Counted from the stretch's first letter, positions 1-12,100 are shown. The stretch is DNA of 60,000 nt from Bolinopsis microptera (GCF_026151205.1 NC_087078.1:9318675-9378674); one strand, 5' to 3'. Translations and numbers: made by a program. Notes: a model not told the origin generated them from the letters alone.

Positions 1-235
1 CCGGATCAAAATCTGACCTTGCGCTTCTGAGCTATCGCGCGCTAAATTTTGAGGTTTACCTGTAATTAAATGTTAAACTGGATCTTTGAACGGCTGTCAA
101 TTTTTTGACCTTTCGATTCCTTAGTTGAGAAAACCGGCCACTCCCTGATCTTGAGGTTTGGTACAGTGGTTCCTTGGACAATTGTCCTCTTATATGGTGC
201 AGCGATTTTTTTTATTTGACTCTGTTCTCGAATTA

Positions 236-283
236 TGAGGTTAACCATGTCAAAAATTCGGAAAATTTAATTGGTTAACCTCA
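236..283. mobile_element. 48-bp palindromic micro-insertion with TA duplication
   Basis: The left arm of the surrounding TIR element reads GAATTA, then this segment, then TACCTT. The matching right arm (about 1140-1150) has the uninterrupted site. The inserted segment starts TGAGGTTAACC and ends with its reverse complement, GGTTAACCTCA, and is flanked by TA on both sides. The empty site makes insertion the direct reading. The size and TA duplication resemble a very short Tc1/mariner-type MITE remnant, which is inference. Confidence 0.65.
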
Positions 284-559
284 TACCTTACTCGGGAATA
301 TTATAACCGGGATAAAGTGGTGGGTTTTGGAAGATTCTGCCATATTTTTCCCGGTCAAAAATTTTACCAGTCATAAAAAAACCCGCCGACTCAGATAATG
401 GGGTTCCAAGGGGGTGGTGATCATCATATTTTACCTGAAGTCTCATATATGCTAGAGAAGACTTTTGAAGCAGTGGATGGAGGGCTGTAACTTTATTGGC
501 GGTTGCTACCATAATTTCGGTATAAAAACCACAATTTGGTTATAGAGATCAGATTTCAG

Positions 560-896
560 GGTGGACCACATCCCGCTAGAAGTGAGTAAACTGTGCCACT
601 ATTTCATGGTCCACGGTGGATTGATTACTGGAGCAGTTGAAAATGCAAAGCCAAGACGTTCCCCAATACCAAGCGGTGGGCAGGAAATTAAGCTCCGGCT
701 GACCTTCAGAGCAGTAGCCCCATTAGCGGACAAAATGAAAGTCTTGTTAAGACAACAATACAATTCGAATTTGACGGTCAGCAGCAGGGGGATATCAATA
801 ATGATAATGGAGGGGACATTAGCGATAATGAGAATGAGAATACGCTTTAATGAAGATTTGACTTATTATTGCTTAGATTTATTTTCCTTTAAATAG
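560..896 (+). CDS. Unidentified exon-like frame inside TIR element
   Basis: A 111-codon frame is open right after a good splice acceptor (ATTTCAG, ending at 559). It has no ATG near its start, so it fits an internal or last exon better than a whole gene. The residues are mixed and non-repetitive (for example CHYFMVHGGLITGAVE and RRSPIPSGGQEIKLRLTF), which reads like real protein. I do not recognise the family. Another frame just downstream is rich in D, N and E and stops near 865, so a frameshift may separate the true C-terminus. Its location between the inverted arms suggests element-encoded or captured sequence. Confidence 0.3.
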
Positions 897-1456
897 ACGT
901 GTCTTTTTTTTCTATTTCTGAGTAATATCAATAACTGTAAATTGAAATAACTTCTTTAACAAGTAACAAAAACAGAAATTTCGGTTGAAAATTTGTTGAC
1001 CTCTGAAAAAAAAACTTGAAAGGTCGGCCACCGGTAAATACATGACCGGGATAATTTGGCGGGTTTTGGGAAATTCTGCCATATTTTTCCCGGTCATTAA
1101 TTTTCCCATTCATAAATTAACCCGCTATAATATTCCCGAGTAAGGTAATTCGAGAAACTTGTCGAATAAAAAAAATAGCTGCACCTAATATCTAGATACT
1201 TGTCCAAGGAACCACTGTACCAAATCTCAATATCAGGGGGTGGCTGGTTTTCTCAACTAAGGAACTGAAAGTCACAAAATGTGTTTTGAGATAGATGCAA
1301 TTTAGTGTTTTCAAAATTTTGAATATTCACTGGACTGTATCACAGTTCGTTAGTTAGGAATTTCTATACACTTAACAAAATTTGCTTGATCAGACCTAGC
1401 CATCCCTTAATGATTTTAGTCACTTTCGGTAATTAATTTCCTTGTATTGTAAAAAG

Positions 1457-1668
1457 TGAGGTTAACCAAGACTTCCTGTAAACACTTACTGCTTAAAAGT
1501 AGTAAAAAATTGGTTGTTAACCTCGCTTTAGACCATATAACACTGAAATTGGTTTATTAATATGTTATTATACATGTAGTGAAACATTTCCACAGTGTAA
1601 CGATTAAGTTTTTGAGGTTAACATGTATTTGACTGGTCAGATATTCAAAAAATGAGAGGTTAACCTCA
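1457..1668. repeat. Paired GAGGTTAAC inverted-repeat segments
   Basis: Two more short segments are bounded by inverted copies of the GAGGTTAACC motif: 1457-1524 (68 bp) and 1613-1668 (56 bp). They resemble the 48-bp insertion at 236-283 in ends and size, but lack clear TA flanks. Single motif copies also lie near 1840, 2083 and 2107. Confidence 0.5.
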
Positions 1669-2201
1669 TTTTTTAGCCATTTACGGATAAAATCTTCTAC
1701 TAAAATATGGTCAGTTCAAATCACCTTTGTCACGTGATTATAGTTGTAGGCATTGTGATACCAATAGATAACTCACTGCGATATTGTGATACATTACATA
1801 AGTAAGAATCGTATGTATATTCCCTACGGTACCAAAATGTGATGGTTAACCTCATTTTTTCATTTTCCCAAGATAAAAGAAAGTCAATCGTAAACTAACG
1901 ATGAAAATAATAGCTCTATCATTTGATCTATTCTCGCTATATCTAATCATTTAATCACGTTTGGATATTACTTTTTCTGATAATTATGAACCTAAAATTT
2001 AAGTTAACATTTGCTGACCGAAATAACAAAATATTATGGAGTGTAATAAAATATAAACCTCAATTTTATTAACCTCAATGTTGTCTAGTCAATTTTGTGA
2101 AAATCGGTTAACCTCAATTATTAAAAAAAGTTAAGCGGCTACAAAATGTGAATAGCAGCAATGATAATATTTTGGTCGATGTTTTTGACCCCTTACCTCC
2201 T

Positions 2202-2410
2202 CCCCCCCCCCCCCCCCCCCCCTCTGGCCTTAAGATGGTACTTTTGCATTTGGGTAAAGTTTTGTGTGAAAAAAAAAGGTTTCTGTCTAAAATATTTCTA
2301 GAAAATAACGATTGTCTGGGGGTTAATTGTCGGGGGTCAATTGTGGGGGGGGGGGGGGGGGGGGTCAATTGTAGGGGGGGGGGGGGGGGGGTGGTCAATT
2401 GTCGCCCTGC
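2202..2410. repeat. C and G homopolymer runs with GGTCAATTGT repeats
   Basis: There is a C-run at 2202-2222, and G-runs at 2345-2364 and 2374-2391. The G-runs are separated by copies of the motif GGTCAATTGT (four near-copies from about 2320 to 2405). Open frames across this block on both strands are Pro/Gly homopolymers and are not genes. Another C-run lies at 2629-2650. Confidence 0.8.
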
Positions 2411-2419
2411 CGCGGCCTA

Positions 2420-3300
2420 AAAACTGAATTATTCTTAAATATTACTGTGAACTTTGGTCACATTTTTGCACTTAGAGAAGGTGTAATTTAAACATTTACA
2501 ATCATAAATCAATATTCGAGTAGGTAGGGTTTATTCGATTAGGCATGGTGGATGGTTATTAAAACAAATTTGACACTAATTACTGCAAATCTGTCGTGAT
2601 TTGCTGTAGGGCGGCAACCGGCAAGTCTCCCCCCCCCCCCCCCCCCCCCCAAACTCGAAGGCGGGGAATTTGTCAGGAGAGGTAAATTTTTATTAGGGTT
2701 TTGGAACACAAAAATGCTATATTAACCCGTACAAGTTGAACCCATGATTAGAATATTATAATATCACCGACAATAAAAAATACAATAATATGTATTAATT
2801 CTTACCGAGGACTGGGTTCATGCGAAGGACTTCTTGCGAAGTCGTTACCATGAGCTGTCGCACTCCTCCAACGTGCAATTTTCTTTGTTCTGGAAGTGTG
2901 ATAATGAGGACCGATCTAAATTCGAAAGAAAAACGGAACAGTACACATGGTTGACGTAGTACATTGGTTAACGTAGAACAACTATAGCGTTATATTACAT
3001 CGTTTTTTCATTATTAATTCATTGGATGAATTGGCGATCGTTATTTCTCGTATGTTGACAACAAACCAGCCGTTATAAGAAATAGTATACTTTCTGCTTT
3101 AACTTAGCTACAAGCACATAGCTGAGCACTCACTAATTTTTTTCCCAAAGTCTTTTGCCCTGTTTATACACGTTTTTCTTTTCTTTCCTAAAAAAGAAGT
3201 GGTTAATTATTTATGACATATTTCTGTTAAAAAACCTAAAATATCGTTTACTTTTAACGGTCAATACAAGCAATAACTCATAACCTTCAGAAAAAGACTT
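2420..3300. other. No gene seen; non-coding
   Basis: The stretch is AT-rich with a C-run at 2629-2650. I found no exon-like frame, RNA gene or recognisable element end. Confidence 0.5.
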
Positions 3301-3314
3301 AGTTGATCCGCTCG

Positions 3315-3425
3315 TATAAAGGCCGTATAGTGGGCGTGTAAAGGCCATAAGTGGCCGTATAGAGGCCGTATAAAGGACATATAAAGGCCGTATAGTGGCC
3401 GTGTAAGGGCCATATAGAGGCCAAA
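3315..3425. repeat. ~13-bp minisatellite (GGCCGTATA family)
   Basis: Diverged tandem units of the type AGGCCGTATAGTGG run through this stretch. On the minus strand they give a repeating PLYGLYM-like peptide, which is a by-product of the repeat. Confidence 0.75.
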
Positions 3426-3454
3426 CCTAATCGCCCAATTTCCCATATTACCTT

Positions 3455-3790
3455 TAGCTGGTTGGTCCTCTTCCTCCTCTCCTGATTCTTCTTCATCTCC
3501 TTCCTCCTCGTATTCTTCTCCTTCTTCCTCTTCTCCTTCTTCTTCTTCCTCTCCTTCCTCCTCCTTATCTTCCTCTGATCCTTCTTCCTCCTCTCCTGAT
3601 TCTTCTTCCTCTCCTTCCTCCTCATTATCTTCCTCTGATCCTTCTTCCTCCTCTCCTGATTCTTCTTCCTCTCCTTCCTCCTCCTTATCTTCCTCTGATC
3701 CTTCTTCCTCCTCTCCTTCTTCATCTTCTCCGGCTTCTTCCACCCTTTCATCCTCCTCTTCTTCTTCCTCTCTTCGCTTTCCTCTCTTCC
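3455..3790. repeat. CTT/CCT-rich tract with 60-bp tandem units
   Basis: The + strand is almost pure pyrimidine. From about 3570 to 3750 it contains three near-identical 60-bp units carrying CCTCTGATCC. The minus strand is open for 210 codons (3261-3893) as a Glu-rich chain with a basic, non-repetitive N-terminus. A genuine acidic low-complexity protein cannot be excluded, but the frame is better explained by the repeat. Confidence 0.75.
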
Positions 3791-3899
3791 TCTTTTCCTC
3801 TTTTCCTCTTAGTCTTCTGATGGTTTCTGATATCTCTGGCCCATCTGTTACCGCATGAGTCCTGGAAGCAGTTTCCTGAAAATATTGCATCATTTAAAC

Positions 3900-6400
3900 T
3901 CTGATTTTAATTATATCCTATAATTTTTCAATACCTTACGAGACATATTTAATCTTTTAATATAATGTTCGGCATAATTCTTATGATCTTAATGATTTCG
4001 GAACCTAAATGTGGGGATTGTTTTCCCGAAATCCACCAAATTTCGAACCCATAATTAAATCATAGTATTTGGGGAATTTATCATCCCCTCGTTTGACAAA
4101 AAACCCAATATCTGGGTTTCATCTTGTAAACAGTTTCTCCGTACCATATAAATATGCCTCGTAATGTATGCATTATCATTTTAAAGACCAATTCGCAACT
4201 TTTTTAGCATTTCTCCATCTTTTTTTTGCATGAATCCATCAATTACGATCTAGTTAGCTCTTTTGTTCTCAAAAGGATTTTTTGAATCTCTAAAGCTAAC
4301 GTTATTATATACTATGCATCACTTCATTGCGCGGAATAAATCTAGATTCACAATTGTACCTCGTCTACTCTTGCTAAAACTTCCTCGTCCACCAGTAAAT
4401 CAAGGGTTTGGAGGAACTCGAAGTCCCAACTGCTCAGCCCTCTTTCGTCCGAAGAGGACCCACTTCTCCCTTTCTGTGGAATAAGAAAATCAATTGAGTG
4501 TAGCGTAGAGATTTTTTAATAAATTAAGCTTATAATGGAAAAAGGTCTCGACAAAAGCTCTGCTGGTTGGCACACAGGAGGGGGTGCCTTATAATGGGCG
4601 TTGTAAACGCTAGATCGCCAAAGTCTGAGTTAACGCAAACCTTTTTCTTTTTCTGGAGGTCTTTCAGCACTTTAAATACTAGTGCTACTACTATTGATGT
4701 TTCATTGATGATGTCCTCACTTTGGGACAAGTCCTCCATGACATCTGATAGGAAGTTGTTTAAGATTCACATTCTGTGATTGTAAATTGTCTTTCGGACG
4801 ATAAAACATAAAATTGCAGACGCTGGCATTCATCATATTTAAACTTTAAAGAGGATGATAATATCTCTTAAACATATTGAAGCATAGGTCACGGATTGGT
4901 TGTGCAAGCGGTTATTGCCCTCCAACATTAATTCACGCTTTAAATTGAGCATTCTAATTGTACAATTCAGTGTGCCAACATACATATCCAACTGGGAGTG
5001 TTGATTAGCTTTTCAGCTATCCCTTTCTGGACTTTCTTCGTGTGTGATCTTGACCTGAAATAGACAACAATTAAGTAGTTAAAATTTATAATTAGCCCCG
5101 GCCTCCTAGATTTCGCCATGACAAAAATTACTAATGTAATTAGTAATATTTTATTTTAGCAACGATACAGTCAGCTTGATAGTAACTGATCTCATGTTAG
5201 GACAATTCGCTTACTTTGTCTCCATGCCCATGAACACCCGGTTTATTGTCCCGCAAATTTCCTCCATTGTGGGGATGTCATTCAAGTAAACTCGGAATAA
5301 GTTATCCTCGTCCAGAGTTAGATTAGCGGTTGTCATATCTGGAAATATAGGCAAATTTCCGTCTCAACGTATTCTTAATAGAATTGCTGTATCAAATTTT
5401 CATTTTCGACTCTGGTTTGACCTTTAGACAAAGAAGCGATGCTCAAGTGAAGATCTATTCAGCTGTAAATGCTCAACTAATATAAAACAATGGTAGAGTT
5501 TAAATATATCAGATAATGGGACAAAACTCGGTAATCGTATTTAAAACTGTAATTACAATATCAGCCAGTTTATTGGTAATTCTGCCGGAAATTCGTTCAA
5601 CATAAAATGGATAACTTTTTGTTTGTAACAATTTAATGTTCACATAGTTTTCTTTTTGAGTGCGTACATTGCAAACTTGTAATGGCTATGTGCAGCTTGT
5701 GATGTAGGCATGTTGATGAAACTTTGATGATGAAAACTTTGATGATGAAATCGACATGATGATTCGACAGATGGTTGAATTGGTGGTTTTGTGTACCCAA
5801 TCTGAGGTCAGATACAGTACTGCCCTTTACGTCTGAGCAAACAAAAGCAGAACCTGTTGCTGTATCAGAAGTGGATGTTCCAGATGCAACATACATTTTA
5901 CATTTTACATACATGAATGAAGCTTCTTATTTGTTCATGGCTGTAAGCTGATCCTTTTGACCTTTAACCTCTATCCTTTTATTCAATTCCACTGCTCAAT
6001 CTGAAGCAAATGACACGCAAACACAACTTCAAACCTGCTTTTGAAATAAAATTCTCTCTGCACACTGAAGCATTCTCAAACAGATACCCTCATCCTTTTG
6101 TTCCTTTCCGCTATTCAGCTACAAAAGATAGTTTGGTGGTATGGTGATTGGTGAAAGGATACTGATATCAAGAGGAAAGCTCACGTTTTGGGATTCGTAG
6201 TCGATGTGGTCCATTTCCAGTGCCGACCCTGTATAACTTTACGGTTAGATGACTGTTGATTACAGTGTTAAGGTAAAATCAATTTAAAGATCTCATCGTT
6301 GGTAATTTTATTAATTGAGCACCTATTTTTTATAGCACTTCGATTGAAGTTTGCTTTTGTATTTAAAATAAATACCATGATTTTAAAAATGATTTTTTTT
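3900..6400. other. No gene seen; non-coding
   Basis: AT-rich sequence with only short, compositionally random frames. I saw no convincing exon with splice sites, tRNA, or element ends. Confidence 0.5.
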
Positions 6401-6402
6401 AA

Positions 6403-7375
6403 ATGATTGGTAACCGATACTCTGATAACCACAAAGTTACAATAAATGAAAATAAACAAGTTTCTATGATTGATGAAGCTGACTTGATAAATCAAGGTGC
6501 AACTCATCCTGAGTCACTCAACACCTTAATCACCACAACAGAACTTGACTCTAGTATAAAATCCCTCAAAAATGGTAAAGCTTCCTCACTCGACATGATT
6601 AACAACGAAATTATAAAATCTCTGTACACCAATCATAAATTGATTATGTTGAACCTCTTCAACGGCTGTTTCTCACAAGGAATTTACCCCTGGAACGTCA
6701 GCATTATATCTCCACTTCATAAAAAGGGTAATAAATCGGATCCTGACAACTAACGTGCAGTTGCTGTCAGCAGTGTCATAGGAAAACTCTTCTCAACTAT
6801 TCTCTTAGAACAACTCATTCACTTCCGCTCTGAAAACTGCCCTGATCCACCTAACCAACTAGGCTTCACAAAGAAAGCTCAAACATATGATCACATACTA
6901 ACCATGAAAACTATAGCTTCAAAATATAAACTTTTGGGGAAACCTGTATATATGCAGTATTTGTTGATTTAAAAAAAGCATTCGACTCAGTCTGCCGTCA
7001 AGCCCTTTTCCTCAAACTCGCAAAAAATGCATAACTGGAAACTTCTACAATTTCCTCAAAAATATGTACTCAAATATGTACTCAAACTCGTACGCTTACA
7101 TAAAATTATCAGGTCATCTCAGTAAACGCTTTCAGATACGTAAAGGTACAGAACAAGGTCACCCACTCTCACCTGACCTTTTTAAAGTTTTTCTCAGAGA
7201 TATGTCCTGCCTCCTAGATTTTCCAAATTGCCCCGTACTTTCAAATATGGCTGTTAGCCACCTACTGTGGCCAGTGGGCGGATGACCTTATACTCCTTTC
7301 ACTCGACCAGGAAACCACTCAAATATACAAAAATTTTACCACAATAAATTCAAGTTTTTCTGTTAAGGGTATCAG
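6403..7375 (+). pseudogene. Broken non-LTR retrotransposon reverse transcriptase
   Basis: This is a fragment of a LINE-type reverse transcriptase. In order, it shows the finger-region motif LKNGKASSLDMINNEIIK (about 6570-6620), SPLHKKGNKSDPDN (about 6710-6750), motif A as VFVDLKKAFDSV (about 6965-7000, in a shifted frame), the KGTEQGHPLSPDLF motif (about 7140-7182), and the catalytic box as ADDLILLS (about 7277-7300, shifted again). A TAA replaces the expected Tyr codon after DPDN (6751-6753). There are frameshifts near 6955 and 7270 and a 12-bp local duplication near 7065. Endonuclease and 3' end are not visible. It is a dead 5'-truncated copy; the clade is not determined. Confidence 0.88.
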
Positions 7376-10030
7376 ATTCGAGGGTTCCACTCTCGCTTTT
7401 TAGCCTCTCATAAATATCAGTCATATCAATATGTTGTCTTGATAAAAGTCTGACATAATAATTTTCCATATGTTCCTTTGATGTTTTTTTTTGCTCCTCT
7501 CCCACCTCTGCTTCATCAACTGGAAAAAGTTAAATATCAGACCTTCTATTTGTTTTTCTTAAAATTTGGCCAAAAGTAAATGGTTGTGGGCGGGAGGCCG
7601 ACAAAGGGGGGGGGGGGGGGGGGGGCGATTATTAGGGGTCAGATCATATTACGTATAATTAGTGATGTGACGTATGTGGTCCATCAGTAGAATTTAATTG
7701 ACCCAGAAATGAGCTAGATATAGGGTAGAGTTCACATGTCAATTCTGTAAATCATAGTATAGCTGTACATTAAGAAGTCAACATGATCTGACTGGTCGAT
7801 TCGTAGATAACATAAGGGACGGGAGCTCTTGCTAAAGGGGGTTCTCGTATCAAGTGATGTGAGACGTACGTGCCAAACGCATGCAAGGGGAGTGAGCCGA
7901 CCAAGTGTTCTTAGGTATATATACTGGAAGATGAAAGACAATAGTATCACATTCTTACATCTCACCTGTACCTGAAGTTGTGAAGCCCGTCGCTGGGCGA
8001 CTTCGTTTCGGAGTCGACGTTACTGAAGTGTAAATTTTATATTATATGACTGATAACTATCGAATTGAATGAGATAAATCAAACATTTTCAGTCAAATTT
8101 TTCAGTCAAACAAAATCTCTAATTTATGCCGTTAATAACGATGAAAATTAGGGTAAAACAATGTAATTCTATATTTAAAGGAATGTAATAGCTGAAAACA
8201 TATGATTGGCAGAGCACAGGCCTAAAGGGACGTGTGTGCTGTGCGCTATTGCTAACATGAAACAACGATCTAGTAAAAGTTTAACATGGCCACTGATTTA
8301 TATACGACTAAGTTGGGATTGTTATAATAGTGTTAAGCGGAATAGAACTTAACTAGCGGTGTGGGTATAAATAGACTGATAGCCTCCTATAGACTTTCCA
8401 TTTCATTTGATTGACTTTAATATTTACTTAGGGAAAAATGCAAAATGTCTGGGAAAAAATTTGCGACAAGCTGATTTATAATTGTACCATATTCGTTTAA
8501 GTTCTACATACATATAGTTATATTGCAATTTGCAAATTAGTTTCTCTAATCTTGAAACATAAATATATGTATGTTAAATATACAGGGGGGGGGGGGGGGG
8601 GGGGGGGGAGGGAAAAGTCAGTACCCATACGTTGGCCTTAAGGAATTTGTCAAATTGTAAATATTCTTGTTAATTTTTCCAAATGAAGGTCCATTTTCGC
8701 ATTTATATGATATAGTTTGGATAGTCGGATCGAGCCAAATGTTATTGAATGGTGTTTGGTCATTTAAATTACGTATGTCAACAAAAATGAGAGTTATAGT
8801 TTCTCAGATGACCGAGAGGCGAGATATGCAGCATAAAACGTTTGTTCATTACGTGTGATCAGGTGAATAGGTTGAGGGCTGAGGCTAGATCCGCATTATG
8901 GGAATCGTACAGAGAGCCGTCAATTTTTCTGACGAGATAAACAAATTGCTTGATAACTTCATTTAAATCCGTCATTTTAAATCCGCTTTGCGCCATCTTT
9001 TCAGATTATATCTCGGATTAAATGACCTATTGTATGCAATATCATGAATATGTTACAACGGAGTTTCTAACATGTTCGCAAACACGGGTATAAGCAATTC
9101 AATGTTGATTGGGTGTGGCCCCCAAAAATCGAATTTTCAAACTTTGGTTACGGAATCCTGACCTTTGCCCCCCCCCCCCCCCCCCTTTATGTATGTGTGT
9201 TTTTAAATATTTCCCTCCTGTTGATGATACAAGAAAATTATGTTTTTCTCACCGAAATGGCCTATAACGGCTTCCAAGTCTGAGGCTCGTGGCGTTACAA
9301 CATCTTCGTCGAAACCTGAATTGTAGTTATTTCTTTTAAATACTTTTTGTTTCAAAATTGTTAAAGTTATTTCGTTGGTAATAGTGTGAATGATGCCAAC
9401 TAACGCTCGTATTGCGATTGTGGACTATTGTCATATATCCGGATCCTGATGGCACCATGGCAGCACTGTCGTTCTCCTGACCCCTCTTCTCACTGCTCCC
9501 TCCTAATCCTTACACCTTCCGTCCTCAATTCCTCATGTCAAGTTAATACTTGCGTCATACCAATCCAGATTCTAGAAAATGCACGACGTAGGACTTGTTA
9601 TTGTTATCGGATACCTCAAGTGTATCCTGAATTAAAAGGAATTTCATCGCAACACCCATTAGCTGATATAAAATCATGTGCCTTTGTGTGGGGACGCTAG
9701 TCGCTATACAACTCGTGGACAGAATTATACGTCATGAAACCCTTGTTCCGTTCATGCCCTTCGCAATTTGTTTCCGTATGGTTCTCATGACTCCTATGTG
9801 GACCAAGTCGCAGATGCCAGGGATAATTTTTTTAATTGAAATCTTTCAAATCGATCAATTACATACAAATTTACACAATGAATGAACAACATTAAATATT
9901 CTCAAAAGTATAAGACTCCGATAAAATCAGATTTTCTAGGACGAAATGTATGTAATCAAAGGACCTGAGGGTCACCAAAACACAGATGTTGAGAGCAAAA
10001 AGCACCTCCTGCACAAGTATGGGCCCACGC
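7376..10030. other. No gene seen; G- and C-homopolymer runs
   Basis: Non-coding. Landmarks are a G-run at 7606-7625, a G-run at 8585-8608 and a C-run at 9168-9185. The sequences just inside the last two runs are weakly alike in inverted orientation, but no flanking duplication supports an element. Confidence 0.5.
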
Positions 10031-10034
10031 CCCC

Positions 10035-10285
10035 ATGTATTTTCGGAGATTTGCAGAGATACTAGCAAGACAAACTACGATGATATTCAATCTTGAATTT
10101 TGTCGAAGAAAAAAGATTAGTTACGACAGACAAACTCTGCGAATGGTTGGAAACTGTCCGCTGTTTATTCATTTATTGGATCAGTACAGTATCCCCTGGC
10201 TAAGGGTGGCGACACCTCTTAAAGAAGAAGAAGTTGACAAGCTGAAAAACGAGAAGATCATCGACTATCATCGACCTTCACCTTA
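10035..10285 (+). pseudogene. Fragment of LINE ORF1, same family as at 18-20 kb
   Basis: The peptide LLDQYSIPWLRVATPLKEEE followed by VDKLKNEKI aligns with ILDQFSIPWPRKAIPLAEE and IDKLKSEKI, encoded on the minus strand at about 19730-19830. It is the stretch leading into the coiled coil of a LINE ORF1 protein. The frame then closes at 10284 where the other copy continues, so this is a truncated, decayed copy. The assignment depends on the internal match within this window. Confidence 0.65.
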
Positions 10286-10459
10286 ACTAGATCATAATTG
10301 GAATGGTGTTAGAGCGATCGATTGAAGATCTGCAGCATTTGGAACAAGGCTGGTAAATAAACAAGGCATGATTATTGTGAAAGATATAATGATGTCTTGA
10401 TGAAATTACAATCATTTTATTATGCTTTTGAGCGGACATGATTAAGAGTTAAAGCAGTG

Positions 10460-11340
10460 CCGCTAAGAGTAAGGTGCCGCTAGAGTGCAGCAAGAGGGTA
10501 ACACGACTCCTGTCCGACAGCGACATCTGTCCGACTAAGGGTACCAGAAAAAAACCACATCTGTCCGAAATTGTGATCTGATTTCAATACGACACATTTC
10601 CAATCAGAGACAAGTTCTGAACTTGAACTGTTACTGAGCCATAGTTTACTACCATATTTTATTTTCATTTTATGTCGATAAATTGAACAATAGTTTAAAT
10701 GTTATATTAATGTTCATATAATAGGGTTTCTATAGTTTTTGTAATCATCTACAATTCTCTGAAGTTGTCGATAGGTGGTTGATGTCCCCATCCGAGTGTT
10801 TTCGTAGTACGAACAAAACTCAGCCATGTCTATAATCTATAGGAAGGATGGGCTTCAGGTGCCTCCAGATTCGAGTGACGTCAGTCTCCAGTCTCCGGTA
10901 CGTATCGGAAGCCATTCAGGACAGGGTTCTCCGAGCCTTGTTTGCGTCCAGGGATAAACTGAAGATTGGTTGCCATTGTTGATTGCGATAACTGATCTCC
11001 ATACCGCTGTCCTATAATATGTACTCATGTAGGCTGTGTCCTGTGAAGTGATCAACAGCTTGTTAGTGTACGGCTAGCACGCTCCTGCCTCCTGTCCTCG
11101 ACTAGTCAATCACGATCCAATCGATGGATCAGTTCTCAATGGATCACATCAGCAACAACTGCAACATACCCGTGAAATACGAATGTGAACAAAAATTACA
11201 ATATAATCCGAAATTCGGACAGATGTCGCCAAAAACGACTCCTGTCCGACAGCGACATCTGTCCGAAATCCCTAATTTGGCTGTCGGACAGATGTCGCTG
11301 TAGGACAGATTTCGCCCAATCCCGCTAGAGTGCCGCTAGA
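10460..11340. repeat. Region bounded by CTGTCCGA repeats, possible small element
   Basis: A 32-base block starting ACGACTCCTGTCCGACAGCG occurs identically at 10503-10534 and 11235-11266. Further copies of GACATCTGTCCGA lie near 10556, and inverted copies near 11215 and 11285. The unit GCCGCTAGAGTGC flanks both outer edges (about 10472 and 11325). Clustered subterminal repeats at two ends of an ~870-bp segment suggest a non-autonomous transposon. No transposase or clear duplication was seen. Confidence 0.55.
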
Positions 11341-11344
11341 GTGC

Positions 11345-11865
11345 CACAACAGTACCGCCATGGTGCCATCGGGATCCGGGGATCGGGACCGGGATGTATG
11401 ACAGGTATTTTAACCTTTGTGCGATTTATTTGGTCCTTTCTGTTACTTACGAGGTCGACATTCGTTATGAAATGATGGGTGGATGTAGTATGATGTTAGC
11501 ATGACTCTTTCAAATGCTGTGAAATAATAATATGGTGAGAATATTTAATATTTTAGGGCAAAAACGTATGTACTTTTATTTAAATTAATGCAACCCATTA
11601 ATTTTGGGTTGCAGTTGTGAATACAGCCTATACAATACAATCCTGGTAAATTTTCTAATCTTATATTACAATCTCCTCATAAACTTACTAGGTTGCAAGC
11701 CAACCGATTCATGTTTTCTTCTTACCCTTCTCTTTGAACCTGCGAATAATATTAATACCATCAATAACAAGATGATATAGTATGTCTCTTCCAAATTTTA
11801 CAGAATATACAAATAGCATTCAAAACCATTGCAGTATATCATGCAGCATCTTAAAAATGGGAAAG
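11345..11865. other. No gene seen; AT-rich non-coding
   Basis: I saw no exon-like frame or repeat here. Confidence 0.5.
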
Positions 11866-11867
11866 TT

Positions 11868-12010
11868 GAGAATACTCTTGTGCGAGGGTAGGAACCCAGA
11901 TGTCGTTTGTAACCCAAATTATTTTTAATTAATTATCTCATCAGTAGCCGCACCTCCTTACTCGGTTTCTGAGCTGGAATTCTATGGGCTTCCAGGCGGC
12001 CAGACCGACT
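11868..12010. repeat. Diverged outlying copy of the 397-bp unit
   Basis: The landmarks CTTGTGCGAGGGTAGGAACC, ATCAGTAGCCGCACCTCCTT and GAATTCTATGGGCTTCCAGG are shared with the tandem array at 13232-14325. This copy is more diverged and truncated. Confidence 0.8.
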
Positions 12011-12100
12011 GATTTTAAAATTTAACCATTTCTTAATTGAGCGTATCTAAGAAAAATGTATGTTGATTAAGTTATATTATCATTAAATATAAGTACTCAC

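Larger units (their letters stand above)
105..1275. mobile_element. TIR element with ~150-bp inverted arms
   Basis: About 105-312 and 1127-1275 are reverse complements over roughly 150 bases at high identity. Shared landmarks are the TTGAGAAAACC block, the TTGGTACAGTGGTTCCTTGG block and the ACTCGGGAATATTATA block. The left arm is longer only because it holds a 48-bp insertion (236-283). Just inside the arms, two direct copies of a ~90-bp segment (about 300-390 and 1040-1127, each containing CCATATTTTTCCCGGTCA) follow. Together these give a 1.17-kb foldback or non-autonomous DNA transposon. I could not identify a clean target-site duplication or the superfamily. The middle holds an unidentified open frame (560-896). 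Confidence 0.7.

Noticed and set aside
3261-3893. 210-codon Glu-rich minus-strand frame
   Set aside because: Most of it is the translation of a 60-bp pyrimidine repeat and a 13-bp minisatellite. The short non-repetitive N-terminus alone does not establish a gene.
8585-9185. G-run and C-run as inverted ends of another homopolymer-ended element
   Set aside because: The flanks inside are only weakly alike and I found no matching duplication outside.
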